Assembly (NCBI RefSeq): GCF_004348445.1 | Contig: NZ_SMKV01000043.1 | Location: 1 to 42,578 of the forward strand | DNA: 42,578 nucleotides | Reading direction: 5' to 3' | DNA from: Saccharopolyspora aridisoli | GTDB lineage: Bacteria; Actinomycetota; Actinomycetes; Mycobacteriales; Pseudonocardiaceae | In this document: positions 28,449 through 36,505 of the stretch, piece after piece | How positions within the stretch are numbered: the stretch's first letter is position 1 | Layout of the letters: each line of letters opens with the position of its first letter | Notes under the pieces: model-generated | The model's database searches: none | What the model was told of the DNA's origin: nothing | Seen by the model: the letters and a program-made list of their open reading frames with translations, nothing else | Program-made: the position numbers and the translations under genes

Positions 28449-29054
28449 GTGTCTGTCCCTGCCCTCTCAGACGCCGATCTCATAGCGGCGCACGCCAACG
28501 GGGATCCACATGCGTTCTCCGAGCTCTTCCGCCGACATCGGGACCGGCTGTGGGCCGTGGCCCTGCGGACCATGCGCGACCCCGATGAAGCGGCGGACGC
28601 GTTGCAGGACGCGATGATCTCGGCCTTCCGCAACGCCGCGTCGTTCCGCGCCGAATCGGCCGTCACGACCTGGCTGCACCGGATCGTGGTGAACGCGTGC
28701 CTGGACCGGATCCGCCGCCGCCAGGCCCGGCCCACGGTTCCACTGCCCGAAACCGGTCCCGAACCAGCGGTCCCGCGCGACGCGATCGCCGATCGGGACA
28801 CCAGCATGGTCGTGCAGGAAGCGCTGTCCCAGCTCCCCGAGGATCAGCGAGCGGCGATCGTGCTGGTCGACGTGGAGGGGTATTCGGTGGCCGAAACCGC
28901 GGTGATGCTCGGCGTCGCCGACGGCACCGTCAAGAGCCGATGCGCACGCGGCCGGGCAAGACTCGCGAAACTTCTGGGGCACCTGCGGAACCCAAGTGCA
29001 GATGCGAACGTCCCAGATGACGCGATGGCCATGCGTCGACGGGAGGGACGATGA
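28449..29054 (+). CDS. sigM: ECF RNA polymerase sigma factor SigM
   Basis: The 201-residue protein has sigma region 2 (about 22-90: AFSELFRRHRDRLWAVALRTMRDPDEAADALQDAMISAFRN) and region 4 (about 130-185: LPEDQRAAIVLVDVEGYSVAETAVMLGVADGTVKSRCARGRARL). By position between murJ and trxB it is the orthologue of mycobacterial SigM, and its anti-sigma gene overlaps it by ATGA. GTG 28449 follows TATTGT (28435-28440) by eight bases and probably has no leader. An ECF-type autoregulatory promoter was looked for and not clearly found. Confidence 0.93.
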   Translation: MSVPALSDADLIAAHANGDPHAFSELFRRHRDRLWAVALRTMRDPDEAADALQDAMISAFRNAASFRAESAVTTWLHRIVVNACLDRIRRRQARPTVPLPETGPEPAVPRDAIADRDTSMVVQEALSQLPEDQRAAIVLVDVEGYSVAETAVMLGVADGTVKSRCARGRARLAKLLGHLRNPSADANVPDDAMAMRRREGR

Positions 29055-29866
29055 GTGGGGAGAGCCGGCGCACGGGGGCGCCGCAGGGACCACCTTGGTC
29101 CCTGGACCTGCTGGCCGATCTGCACGCAGGAGTGCTTGACGGACCGACCGCCGACGAACTGCGTCAACAGGTCGAAGCGGACCCGGAGGCCAGGCAGATC
29201 ATGGCGGCGCTCGAGGCCACGGCCACCGATCTCGCCGACCTGCCCCCGCTGACCATTCCTGACGACGTCTCCGCGCGCATCGACGCGGCGCTGCAGGACG
29301 AGGTCCGCTACTGGACCCGCGAATCAGCGCCCGCGCAGCAGGTGCCAACGATGTCAGCGCCCGCCGGGAACGAGGCGCGGGTCGTGGACTTCGCCGCGGC
29401 CAAGACGCGCCGACGCCGCAGGACGACCATCGGTGCCGGGCTGGTCGGCGTCGCCGCGGCAGCAGCCGCCGTGGTCTTCGCGGTGCTGCCCGGTACCGGC
29501 GACGACGACAACACCGCCCAGCCACCGGTCCCGACCGCCACCCAGCCTGGTGAGGAGCACAGCGCTCCACTGGCCCTGGCCGGTGACCAGGTCACCCTCG
29601 ACGGACAGCAGTTCTCGCAGGTCATGGCCTCGGACCAGTACGTGTCCACGCTCGCCGACCCGCAGCAGCTGATCGGCTGCCTGCAAGCCAACGACGTGCG
29701 GGGCGGCAAACCGATGGGCGCTCGCGAGATCACCCTCAACGGCCGCCTCGCCCAGCTGCTGGTCCTGCCTGGCGGCGGCCTCGGCAAGTTCCGCCTCTTA
29801 GCGGTCGGCACGGACTGCGGCCCGGGCAACCCCTCGACCGTCTCCGACAGCACCTTCGGCGGCTGA
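29051..29866 (+). CDS. Anti-sigma-M factor, single transmembrane helix
   Basis: The 271-residue protein has a cytoplasmic N-terminal part (about 1-120) that should hold SigM, an RRRRR stop-transfer flank, one helix (about 126-147) and an external C-terminal domain. The HxxxCxxC zinc motif of ZAS anti-sigma factors is absent; the equivalent segment reads SLDLLADLHAGVLDGP. The only two cysteines lie in the external part (LIGCLQ and GTDCGPG) and could form a disulfide. ATG 29051 overlaps the sigM stop and has GGGAGGGACG before it. Synteny matches mycobacterial RsmA (Rv3912). Confidence 0.85.
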   Translation: MSGESRRTGAPQGPPWSLDLLADLHAGVLDGPTADELRQQVEADPEARQIMAALEATATDLADLPPLTIPDDVSARIDAALQDEVRYWTRESAPAQQVPTMSAPAGNEARVVDFAAAKTRRRRRTTIGAGLVGVAAAAAAVVFAVLPGTGDDDNTAQPPVPTATQPGEEHSAPLALAGDQVTLDGQQFSQVMASDQYVSTLADPQQLIGCLQANDVRGGKPMGAREITLNGRLAQLLVLPGGGLGKFRLLAVGTDCGPGNPSTVSDSTFGG

Positions 29867-29880
29867 ACAGCCCCGCACGC

Positions 29881-29920
29881 ACGCGCCCGGCTCCCGCATC
29901 GTGGGAGGCACCGGGCGCGT
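29881..29920. terminator. Long GC hairpin after the anti-sigma gene
   Basis: ACGCGCCCGG (29881-29890) pairs with CCGGGCGCGT (29911-29920), and inner CTCCC (29891-29895) pairs with GGGAG (29903-29907), separated by a small internal loop. No U-tract follows, but the position after the stop and before the trxB promoter suits a terminator. Confidence 0.75.
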
Positions 29921-29950
29921 CGTGGTGTGACGCACCGGGGCCCGGGGTTC

Positions 29951-29978
29951 GGGAACATCGCCGAATAGGATCGCGTTG
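29951..29978 (+). promoter_or_regulatory. SigR/SigH-type promoter of trxBA
   Basis: GGGAAC at 29951-29956 and GTTG at 29975-29978 are 18 bases apart. This matches the GGAAY-N18-GTT pattern of Streptomyces SigR and mycobacterial SigH promoters that control thioredoxin genes under disulfide stress. It lies about 55 bases before the trxB start. Confidence 0.65.
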
Positions 29979-30033
29979 ATGCCAATACGGTCGCGCTCTG
30001 CGCGGCGGAGACGCTACGAAGGGAAGGGGCGCG

Positions 30034-31014
30034 GTGACCAGCGACGTCCGCAACGTGATCATCGTTGGTTCCGGTCCTGCCGGCTACACCGCTGCGGTGT
30101 ACGCGGCACGGGCAGAGCTGGAGCCGGTGATCTTCGAAGGAACCCAGTTCGGTGGGGCACTGATGACCACCACCGACGTGGAGAACTACCCCGGGTTCAA
30201 GGACGGGATCATGGGTCCCGACCTGATGGAGCAGATGCGGTCGCAGGCCGAGCGCTTCGGCGCTGAGCTGCGCACCGAGGACGTCGAGCGAGTCGACCTC
30301 TCCGGTGAGGTCAAGACCGTCGTCGCCAACGGGGTCGAGCACAAGGCCCGCGCGGTCATCCTCGCGATGGGTGCAGCCGCGCGCTACCTCGGCATCCCGG
30401 GTGAGGAAACCCTGCTCGGCCGCGGCGTTTCCGCCTGCGCCACCTGCGACGGGTTCTTCTTCCGCGACCAGGACATCGCCGTGATCGGCGGCGGTGACTC
30501 GGCGATGGAGGAGGCCACCTTCCTGACCCGCTTCGCGAAGTCGGTGACGATCATCCACCGCCGCGACGAGTTCCGCGCCTCCAAGATCATGCTGGAGCGC
30601 GCTCGTGCCAACGAGAAGATCAAGTGGCTGACCAACAAGGCCGTCGAGGAAGTCCAGGGCGAGGGCAAGGTCGCGGGGCTGAAGCTGCGCGACACCGTCA
30701 CCGGTGAGACTTCCGAGCTGGCCGTGAGCGGCATGTTCGTGGCCATCGGTCACGACCCGCGCAGCCAGCTGGTGCGCGACCAGGTCGGTCTCGACGACGA
30801 GGGCTACGTGCAGGTGCAGCAGCCCAGCACGCACACCGGCGTGCCCGGCGTGTTCGCCTGCGGTGACCTGGTGGACCACACCTACCGGCAGGCCATCACC
30901 GCCGCCGGGTCCGGCTGCTCCGCCGCGATCGACGCCGAGCGCTGGCTCGCCGAGAACGAGACCCCGCAGGCCGAGATCGCTTCCGAGCTCGTCGGCGGCG
31001 GCTACGGGGCCTGA
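30034..31014 (+). CDS. trxB: Thioredoxin-disulfide reductase
   Basis: The 326-residue cytosolic flavoenzyme passes electrons from NADPH through FAD to thioredoxin. The FAD-binding motif is GSGPAG (12-17), the redox site CATC is C135-C138 within [11 protein letters not shown], the NADPH-binding region reads [15 protein letters not shown], and the C-terminal FAD contact is [23 protein letters not shown]. Length is normal. GTG 30034 has GGGAAGGGG upstream. trxA follows after 60 bases, and the pair probably shares the SigR/SigH-type promoter. Confidence 0.97.
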   Translation: MTSDVRNVIIVGSGPAGYTAAVYAARAELEPVIFEGTQFGGALMTTTDVENYPGFKDGIMGPDLMEQMRSQAERFGAELRTEDVERVDLSGEVKTVVANGVEHKARAVILAMGAAARYLGIPGEETLLGRGVSACATCDGFFFRDQDIAVIGGGDSAMEEATFLTRFAKSVTIIHRRDEFRASKIMLERARANEKIKWLTNKAVEEVQGEGKVAGLKLRDTVTGETSELAVSGMFVAIGHDPRSQLVRDQVGLDDEGYVQVQQPSTHTGVPGVFACGDLVDHTYRQAITAAGSGCSAAIDAERWLAENETPQAEIASELVGGGYGA

Positions 31015-31074
31015 GCCCCTGCGCACCCGCTCACCCAGACCACTTCAACCCGAGCAGAGAACAGGGAGATGAAC

Positions 31075-31401
31075 ATGGCCGGGAACACCGTGACCGTGGA
31101 CGCCGATTCCTTCAAGAGCACCGTCCTGGACAGCGACAAGCCCGTTCTGGTCGACTTCTGGGCGACCTGGTGCGGCCCTTGCAAGATGGTCGCACCGGTG
31201 CTGGAGGAGATCGCCGACGAGCACGCCGACAAGATCACCGTCGCCAAGCTCGACATCGACCAGAACCCCGGCATCTCCCGCGACTACCAGGTCATGTCGG
31301 TCCCGACCCTGCTGGTCTTCCAGAACGGTCAGCCGGTCAAGCAGATCGTCGGCGCCAAGCCCAAGGCCGCGCTGCTGTCGGACCTGTCCGACTACCTGTG
31401 A
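31075..31401 (+). CDS. trxA: Thioredoxin
   Basis: The 108-residue protein is a typical thioredoxin: active site WCGPC (C33 and C36), cis-proline segment SVPTLLVF and GAKPKAALLSDL at the end. It reduces protein disulfides using trxB. Of two close ATG codons, 31075 is chosen because GGGAG (31064-31068) lies six bases upstream; the ATG at 31069 abuts it. A strong terminator follows. Confidence 0.96.
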   Translation: MAGNTVTVDADSFKSTVLDSDKPVLVDFWATWCGPCKMVAPVLEEIADEHADKITVAKLDIDQNPGISRDYQVMSVPTLLVFQNGQPVKQIVGAKPKAALLSDLSDYL

Positions 31402-31444
31402 TTTCGCTGTGAAGTCAGCCTCGTTTTGAGGCAACCGAATAACG

Positions 31445-31491
31445 CGAACCCGCCGTCTTGTCGATAGGACAGTGACGGCGGGTTCGTGCTT
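31445..31491 (+). terminator. Terminator after trxA
   Basis: Perfect 13-bp arms at 31445-31457 and 31474-31486 pair, with a short inner stem (TGTC with GACA), followed by TGCTTTC. The rest of the gap to the cwlM-like gene (31492-31733) shows no gene. It carries a short tandem GACAATCC pair near 31674-31690 and probably the cwlM promoter, which I cannot place. Confidence 0.85.
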
Positions 31492-31733
31492 TCACGGGCA
31501 ACGCCGCTGCGGTGGAGCTCGTTCTCGCCGCAGTGAGGGATCATTCGTGTACGGTCCGTTGTCGCACGTCCGGCCCGGTGCTCGTAGGCCGCAGCGCCGG
31601 GGTACGGCCCACAAGGCACAATGACCCGACGGGTCCGCCCAGCCGCGGGCCCGCTCCGCAAACGCAGAACTCGGGACAATCCCGACAATCCTCCGCGTCG
31701 GTGTCGCCGACGCCTGAATCGAGCGAGGAGTGC

Positions 31734-32882
31734 ATGCAGCTGCTCCACCGCGGTGACGTCGGTCCGGCCGTTGCCGAGATCAAGAACACCCTTGCGTCGC
31801 TGGGACTGCTGTCGGGAAACGGCAGGCCAGGGCCCGCGCTCTTCGACGAAGCGGTGGAACAAGCGGTACGCGGCTTCCAGCAGCAGCGGGGCCTGATCAC
31901 CGACGGAGTCGTCGGCCCGGCCACCTACCGCGCGCTGACCGACGCCCGCTGGCGCCTCGGCGACCGCTCGCTGGCATTCCTGGTGTCCAAGCCGGTCAGC
32001 GGTGACGACGTGTTCGCCCTGCAGGAGCGCCTGCTGGAGCTGGGCTACGACGCGGGCCGCCCTGACGGCATCTTCAGCGCCGAGACGGAGCAGGCGCTGC
32101 GCAGCTTCCAGCGCGACTACGGGCTCACCCCGGACGGCATCTGCGGCCCCGGCACCCTGCGCGCGCTCAAGCAGCTCGCCCCCAAGGTCCGCGGTGGCCG
32201 CCCGGTGTTCCTGCGCGAGCAGGAGAAGGTCCGGCGCGCCGGACCGCGGCTGCGCGGCAAGCGCATCGTGATCGACCCGGGCCACGGCGGCGGCGACCGC
32301 GGCGTGACCGTCGGGGACGTCTCCGAGGCCGACCTGACCTGGGACCTTGCCCGCCGGCTCGAAGGCCGGATGGTGGCCACCGGCATGGAAGCGCTGATCA
32401 CGCGCGGGCCGAACGCCTGCCCGCCGGACTCCGACCGCGCCGCGTTCGCCAACGAGGCGGGCGCCGACATGTTCCTGTCGCTGCACGCTGACGCCAACCC
32501 GTCCCCGGGGGCCGAGGGCGTGGCGAGCTTCCACTTCGGCACCGGCAACGGCACCACCTCGACGGTGGGGGAGGCGCTGGCCGGATTCCTGCAGCGCGAG
32601 ATCGTCGCCCGCACCGGCATGCGCGATTGCCGCACCCACCCGAAGACCTGGGACGTGCTCCGCCTGACCCGGATGCCCGCCGTCCGCATGGAGATCGGCT
32701 ACCTGACCAACGAGCACGACCGCACCCGCCTGCTCGACCCGTCGTTCCGCGACGTGGTGGCCGAGGGCCTGCTGGTCGCGGTGAAGCGCCTGTACCTGCT
32801 CGGCAAGGACGACCAGCCGACCGGAACCTTCACCTTCGACGACCTGCTGCGGCACGAGCTGGCACGCGCCGAGGGCGCCTGA
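31734..32882 (+). CDS. cwlM: CwlM-like N-acetylmuramoyl-L-alanine amidase family protein
   Basis: The 382-residue protein has two peptidoglycan-binding (PG_binding_1) repeats at about 3-70 and 88-150 (AVRGFQQQRGLITDGVVGPATYRAL and ALRSFQRDYGLTPDGICGPGTLRAL). An amidase_3 domain follows from about 175 (VIDPGHGGGDRG with H184, LSLHADANP, RMEIGYLTNEHD). There is no signal peptide, so it is cytosolic. In mycobacteria CwlM is not a hydrolase but, when phosphorylated by PknB, activates MurA. Synteny after trxA is the same. ATG 31734 has GCGAGGAG close upstream; a longer frame to 31512 is low complexity and not supported. Confidence 0.9.
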   Translation: MQLLHRGDVGPAVAEIKNTLASLGLLSGNGRPGPALFDEAVEQAVRGFQQQRGLITDGVVGPATYRALTDARWRLGDRSLAFLVSKPVSGDDVFALQERLLELGYDAGRPDGIFSAETEQALRSFQRDYGLTPDGICGPGTLRALKQLAPKVRGGRPVFLREQEKVRRAGPRLRGKRIVIDPGHGGGDRGVTVGDVSEADLTWDLARRLEGRMVATGMEALITRGPNACPPDSDRAAFANEAGADMFLSLHADANPSPGAEGVASFHFGTGNGTTSTVGEALAGFLQREIVARTGMRDCRTHPKTWDVLRLTRMPAVRMEIGYLTNEHDRTRLLDPSFRDVVAEGLLVAVKRLYLLGKDDQPTGTFTFDDLLRHELARAEGA

Positions 32883-32999
32883 GCGCCTCTCAATCGCTTG
32901 GTGGTGACCACCTCGAGCAACCCACACCGCCGCGGGTTCTGAAGGGCTCTCAGACGAGGACAGCCGGAGAGGCGCTCGGGTTCCCGCGAAGCAGGGTGG
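32883..32999. repeat. Convergent-gap element, copy E
   Basis: The gap between the convergent cwlM-like and GNAT genes holds GCGCCTCTC (32883-32891), whose inverse GAGAGGCGC occurs at 32967-32975. It also holds GGTGGTGACCACC, a 13-bp palindrome (32900-32912). The block CACCGCCGCGGGTTCTGA (32925-32942) matches copy B at 16 of 18 positions. It is foldable and non-coding, and probably a bidirectional 3'-end structure. Confidence 0.45.
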
Positions 33000-33626
33000 T
33001 CACGCACCGCCGACGGCCGGTTCCGCCGTCTTGATGGTCACCGACGTCAGCAGGCGCTCCAAGGCCGCCTCGACGTCCTCCTTCCAGCTGATGGCGGTGC
33101 GCAGCTCCAGACGCATGCGCGGCCACTTGGGGTGCTGGCGGACGGTCTTGAAGCCGACCTGCTGGAGGAACCCGGCCGGGATCACGCAACCCTCGGCTTC
33201 GCCGGTCAGGTCGCCGAACGCCTCGACGGCCTTCACGCCGCGCCGGGTGAGGTCCTTGGCGACGTTCTGCACCAGGACGCGCCCCAGGCCGCCCTCCTCG
33301 AACTCCGTGGTCACCTTCAACGCCGTGAGCAGCACTGCGTCCGCGCTCACCGGCGCGGTGGGGAAGGCCGCCGCACGCGGGACGGCGGCCGGCGGCGCGT
33401 AGATCGCGTACCCGGCCGGGACGCCGTCAACGTAGATGATGCGACCGCAAGAGCCCCACTCCAGCAGGACGCTGGAGACCCAGGCCTCTTTCTCCAGCTC
33501 GGTCTCGCCGAACTCCTCCGCCTGCTCCCTGATGTGCGGCGCGAGCTCCCAGTAGACGCACCGGCGACACCGCGGGGGCAGGTGGTCGAGGTTGTCCAGC
33601 GTGATGCCGACCACGCGTCGCGACAC
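33000..33626 (-). CDS. GNAT family N-acetyltransferase
   Basis: The 208-residue protein has a GNAT fold with the acetyl-CoA loop EEGGLGRVLVQNVAKDLTRRGVKAVEAFG in the middle, and a C-terminal FLQQVGFKTVRQHPKWPRMRLEL. The N-terminal part contains LPPRCRRCVYWELAP, a CxxC pair seen in a GNAT group found beside parAB in several actinobacteria. The substrate is unknown. GTG 33626 is preceded by AGGAGGT; the upstream TTG would include this ribosome site in the coding frame. The gene converges on the cwlM-like gene. Confidence 0.85.
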   Translation of the reverse strand: MSRRVVGITLDNLDHLPPRCRRCVYWELAPHIREQAEEFGETELEKEAWVSSVLLEWGSCGRIIYVDGVPAGYAIYAPPAAVPRAAAFPTAPVSADAVLLTALKVTTEFEEGGLGRVLVQNVAKDLTRRGVKAVEAFGDLTGEAEGCVIPAGFLQQVGFKTVRQHPKWPRMRLELRTAISWKEDVEAALERLLTSVTIKTAEPAVGGA

Positions 33627-34003
33627 CTGACCTCCTGGCAAGCTGCGATTGCCCGCACGCGACCACGGCGGGTTGAGCTCAGAATAAGCCGCCGTCCTGC
33701 CGGACGGCTAGCAGGCTGCTCACCCGCACCGCCTCGATGGGGTGACATCCCTAACCACAACCGAACCAACATCCAACGGGCGGACTCCGACGACGAGCGC
33801 CAACCTGTTGTTCCACGTGAAACAACGGCCGAAGACGTCCGCGAACAACACCGGGGCGCCCGCCGCCACCAGGCACGAGCAGGGCTCTCAGGAGAGACCT
33901 GTTACACAGGCGATACCGCGAAACGATAGGGCCTATAGAATCGCCCGATCGTTTGTACGAGCTGCAAACGCGCTGGTGCGCCTAACCGAAACGGGAGCGC
34001 GAT
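33627..34003. other. 377-base gap with one parS site and the aminotransferase promoter region
   Basis: The gap separates the GNAT gene (minus) from the aminotransferase gene (plus). It contains parS at 33809-33824. AT-richer sequence at 33900-33970 has TATAGA (33934-33939) as a possible -10 element, without a good -35. Frames across it are shadows that read through the parS palindrome. Confidence 0.6.
33809..33824. promoter_or_regulatory. parS: parS site 1
   Basis: TGTTCCACGTGAAACA matches the conserved ParB-binding consensus TGTTNCACGTGAAACA (one arm TTCC). It lies outside genes, about 3 kb from parB. Confidence 0.93.
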
Positions 34004-35341
34004 ATGTCGGATCAAGGAAGCCAACCGGACCAGCCTGACCACTCCGTGGACAAGGCGGCCCGCAACCTGGACGCGTACCGGGCGCGCTACGCCGAGCGGA
34101 CCGCCGGGATGACCGCCTCCGAGATCCGAGCTCTCTTCGCCGTCGCCAGCCGCCCCGAGGTGGTTTCGCTGGCGGGCGGCATGCCGAACCTCGCCGCCCT
34201 CCCGCTGGACTCCCTGGCAACCGAGGTGGCCAGGCTGGTGTCCGAGGACGGGCAGGTCGCGCTGCAGTACGGCTCCGCTCACGGCGTGCCGGAACTGCGC
34301 GAGCAGATCTGCGAGGTCATGGCCCTGGAGGGGATCAGCGCCCACCCGGACGACGTGGTGGTGACCGCCGGCTCCCAGATGGGCCTGGACATGGTGACCC
34401 GCATCTTCTGCGACCCGGGTGATGTGATCCTGGCCGAGGGGCCGTCCTACGTGGGCGCGCTGGGTTCGTTCGGCGCCTACCAGGCCGAGGTCGTTCACGT
34501 CGCGATGGACGAGGACGGCCTGCAGCCCGAGGCGCTGCGCCAGGCGATCGCGGACCTGGTCAGGCAGGACAAGCGGATCAAGTTCCTATACACGATCCCG
34601 AACTTCCACAACCCGGGCGGCATCACGCTGGCGGTGAACCGGCGGGCGGAGGTCCTGGAGATTTGCCGCCAGGCGGACATCCTCGTCGTGGAGGACAACC
34701 CGTACGGGCTCCTGGGCTTCGACGGAAAGCCGTACCCGGCGCTGCGCAGCATGGACCCGGACAACGTGGTGTACCTGGGTTCGTTCTCGAAGACGTTCGC
34801 GTCGGGCCTGCGAGTGGGCTGGGTGCTGGCCCCGCTGGCGATCAGGGAGAAGCTGGTCCTCACGGCCGAGTCGGCCACGCTGTGCCCGCCCACGCTGAAC
34901 CAGATGATCGTCTCCCGCTACCTGTCGACGCACGACTGGCAGGGCCAGATCAAGATCTTCCAGGAGCAGTACCGGGAGCGCCGCGACGCGATGATGTCCG
35001 CGCTGGAGCAGCACATGCCGGCGGGTTGCACGTGGACGAAGCCCGAAGGCGGCTTCTTCGTCTGGCTGACCGTGCCGGAGGGCGTGGACACGAAGGCGAT
35101 GTTGCCGCGTGCGGTGACCCAGCGGGTCGCCTACGTCTCGGGCACCGGTTTCTACCGGGACGGGTTCGGCAGCCGTCAGATGCGGTTGTCCTACTGCTAC
35201 CCGACGCCGGAGCGGATCCGCGAGGGTGTGCGCAGGCTTGCCAACACGCTGTCCGAGGAGACGGAGCTGGTTCGCACCTTCGGTACCGTGCCGCCCAGGA
35301 GCGTGCCGGGACCGCAGGCGCCGTCGCCCGACACCGCGTGA
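34004..35341 (+). CDS. PLP-dependent class I/II aminotransferase
   Basis: The 445-residue protein is a fold-type I aminotransferase of the 2-aminoadipate/LysN-like group without an N-terminal GntR DNA-binding domain. Landmarks are SLAGGMPNLAALP, LQYGSAHGVPELREQI, PNFHNPGGITL, VVEDNPYGLLGF and the Schiff-base lysine in GSFSKTFASGLRVGW. The substrate cannot be fixed; aromatic, branched-chain or aminoadipate amino donors are all possible. ATG 34004 has GGGAG six bases upstream. A large hairpin follows the stop before the ddl-like gene. Homologues are found near parAB in other actinobacteria. Confidence 0.9.
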   Translation: MSDQGSQPDQPDHSVDKAARNLDAYRARYAERTAGMTASEIRALFAVASRPEVVSLAGGMPNLAALPLDSLATEVARLVSEDGQVALQYGSAHGVPELREQICEVMALEGISAHPDDVVVTAGSQMGLDMVTRIFCDPGDVILAEGPSYVGALGSFGAYQAEVVHVAMDEDGLQPEALRQAIADLVRQDKRIKFLYTIPNFHNPGGITLAVNRRAEVLEICRQADILVVEDNPYGLLGFDGKPYPALRSMDPDNVVYLGSFSKTFASGLRVGWVLAPLAIREKLVLTAESATLCPPTLNQMIVSRYLSTHDWQGQIKIFQEQYRERRDAMMSALEQHMPAGCTWTKPEGGFFVWLTVPEGVDTKAMLPRAVTQRVAYVSGTGFYRDGFGSRQMRLSYCYPTPERIREGVRRLANTLSEETELVRTFGTVPPRSVPGPQAPSPDTA

Positions 35342-35362
35342 GTTTTTCCCATCCACACGACC

Positions 35363-35394
35363 GGTCCACTGCACCTGATTTGGTGCAGTGGACC
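35363..35394. repeat. Perfect 13-bp inverted repeat between aminotransferase and ddl-like genes
   Basis: GGTCCACTGCACC (35363-35375) and GGTGCAGTGGACC (35382-35394) are perfect complements around a 6-base loop. It starts 22 bases after the aminotransferase stop and has no T-run. It overlaps a possible GTG start (35388) of the ddl-like gene. It is either a terminator or an operator/RNA switch. Confidence 0.65.
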
Positions 35395-35420
35395 GAAACT
35401 TCTCCGAGGTGCTGAAGAGA

Positions 35421-36371
35421 GTGTCTGATCGCTGGGTTGCTGTGCTCGCCGGTGGGCTTTCGCACGAGCGCGATGTGTCGCTGCGTTCCGGCCGCCGGTT
35501 GTCGGCCGCGTTGCGCTCGGTCGGCATGACCGTCGCGGAGTGGGACGCCGATGCCCGGCTGCTGTCCCGCCTCACCGAGGAGCGGCCGGACGCGGTGGTC
35601 ATAGCCCTGCACGGCGGGGAAGGGGAGAACGGCTCGGTGCAGGCCGTGCTGGACATGCTCGGCATCCCCTACGTCGGAACCGGTCCGCACGCTTCCCGTC
35701 GCACCTGGGACAAACCCACTGCGAAGGCTGAGGTGGCCCGTGCCGGGCTGACGACGCCGGACTGGGTGGCCCTGCCGCACGCGACCTTCCGCGAGCTGGG
35801 AGCGCAAGCCGTGCTGGATGCGCTCGTGAGCAAGCTCGGCCTGCCCTTGATGCTCAAGCCGGACCAGGGCGGCTCGGGACTGGGCGCCCAGGTGGTGCGC
35901 GACGCGGCGGGTCTGCCGTCGGCGATGGTGGGCGCGCTGTCCTACGGCGACGCGGTTCTCGTCGAGCGCTTCATCGAAGGTACCGAGGTCGCGATCACCG
36001 TCGTCGAGGGACCGGACGGTCCGGAGGCGCTGCCGGCTGTCGAGATCGAAGCGGCCGATGGCGTCTACGACTACACCGCTCGCTACACCGCCGGGCTGAC
36101 GAACTACCGCTCCCCAGCGGACATCTCCGCCGACACCGCCTCGGCCGCGGGCGAGCTGGCGATCGCCGCGCACAAGCTGCTCGGGCTGCGCGACATCTCC
36201 CGGACGGACGCGATCATCGACACCGACGGCGTCCCGCACTTCCTCGACGCGAAGGTGTCACCCGGACTGACCGAGACCTCGCTGCTGCCGATGGCGGTCG
36301 AGGCCGCCGGGCGCTCGCTGGGGGAGACCTACGCGGGACTCGTCGAGCGGGCGATCAAGCGCGGCGGATGA
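35421..36371 (+). CDS. D-alanine--D-alanine ligase-like ATP-grasp protein
   Basis: The 316-residue protein has the Ddl order of motifs: LAGGLSHERDVSLRSG near the start, ALHGGEGENGSVQAVLDMLGIPYVG, LPLMLKPDQGGSGLGAQVV for ATP binding, VYDYTARYTAG, and a C-terminal FLDAKVSPGLTETSLLP. The usual Mg2+ pair in the last motif (E-x-N in EVNTxPG) is D-x-K here (LDAKVSPG), so activity or specificity may differ. It may be a second, specialised Ddl. GTG 35421 is chosen because GTG 35388 lies inside a hairpin with no ribosome site, though the longer form is possible. The gene converges on parB over a strong terminator. Confidence 0.82.
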   Translation: MSDRWVAVLAGGLSHERDVSLRSGRRLSAALRSVGMTVAEWDADARLLSRLTEERPDAVVIALHGGEGENGSVQAVLDMLGIPYVGTGPHASRRTWDKPTAKAEVARAGLTTPDWVALPHATFRELGAQAVLDALVSKLGLPLMLKPDQGGSGLGAQVVRDAAGLPSAMVGALSYGDAVLVERFIEGTEVAITVVEGPDGPEALPAVEIEAADGVYDYTARYTAGLTNYRSPADISADTASAAGELAIAAHKLLGLRDISRTDAIIDTDGVPHFLDAKVSPGLTETSLLPMAVEAAGRSLGETYAGLVERAIKRGG

Positions 36372-36377
36372 CTCGCG

Positions 36378-36393
36378 CGTTTCACGTGAAACA
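36378..36393. promoter_or_regulatory. parS: parS site 2
   Basis: CGTTTCACGTGAAACA lies between the ddl-like stop and the following terminator. It carries the full TTTCACGTGAAA core. Confidence 0.93.
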
Positions 36394-36427
36394 AAGGCGG
36401 CGGACTCCGTGGAGTCCGCCGCCTTTT
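36394..36427. terminator. Bidirectional terminator between ddl-like gene and parB
   Basis: Perfect 15-bp arms at 36394-36408 and 36411-36425 with a 2-base loop are followed by TTTT on the + strand and preceded by AAA, giving T on the minus strand. It serves both convergent genes. The remaining 36428-36505 shows no feature. Confidence 0.92.
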
Positions 36428-36505
36428 CGCTGGTCGCCGTCCATCACCGGTATCGACCTATTTTGTCACCAAGGGTAATCATCACCGTGACGTAAGGCCC
36501 CGGTG

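Noticed and set aside
33742..34038. 98-codon plus-strand frame spanning parS site 1
   Set aside because: It reads through the parS palindrome (LLFHVKQR) and overlaps the aminotransferase start; it is a by-product of the site.
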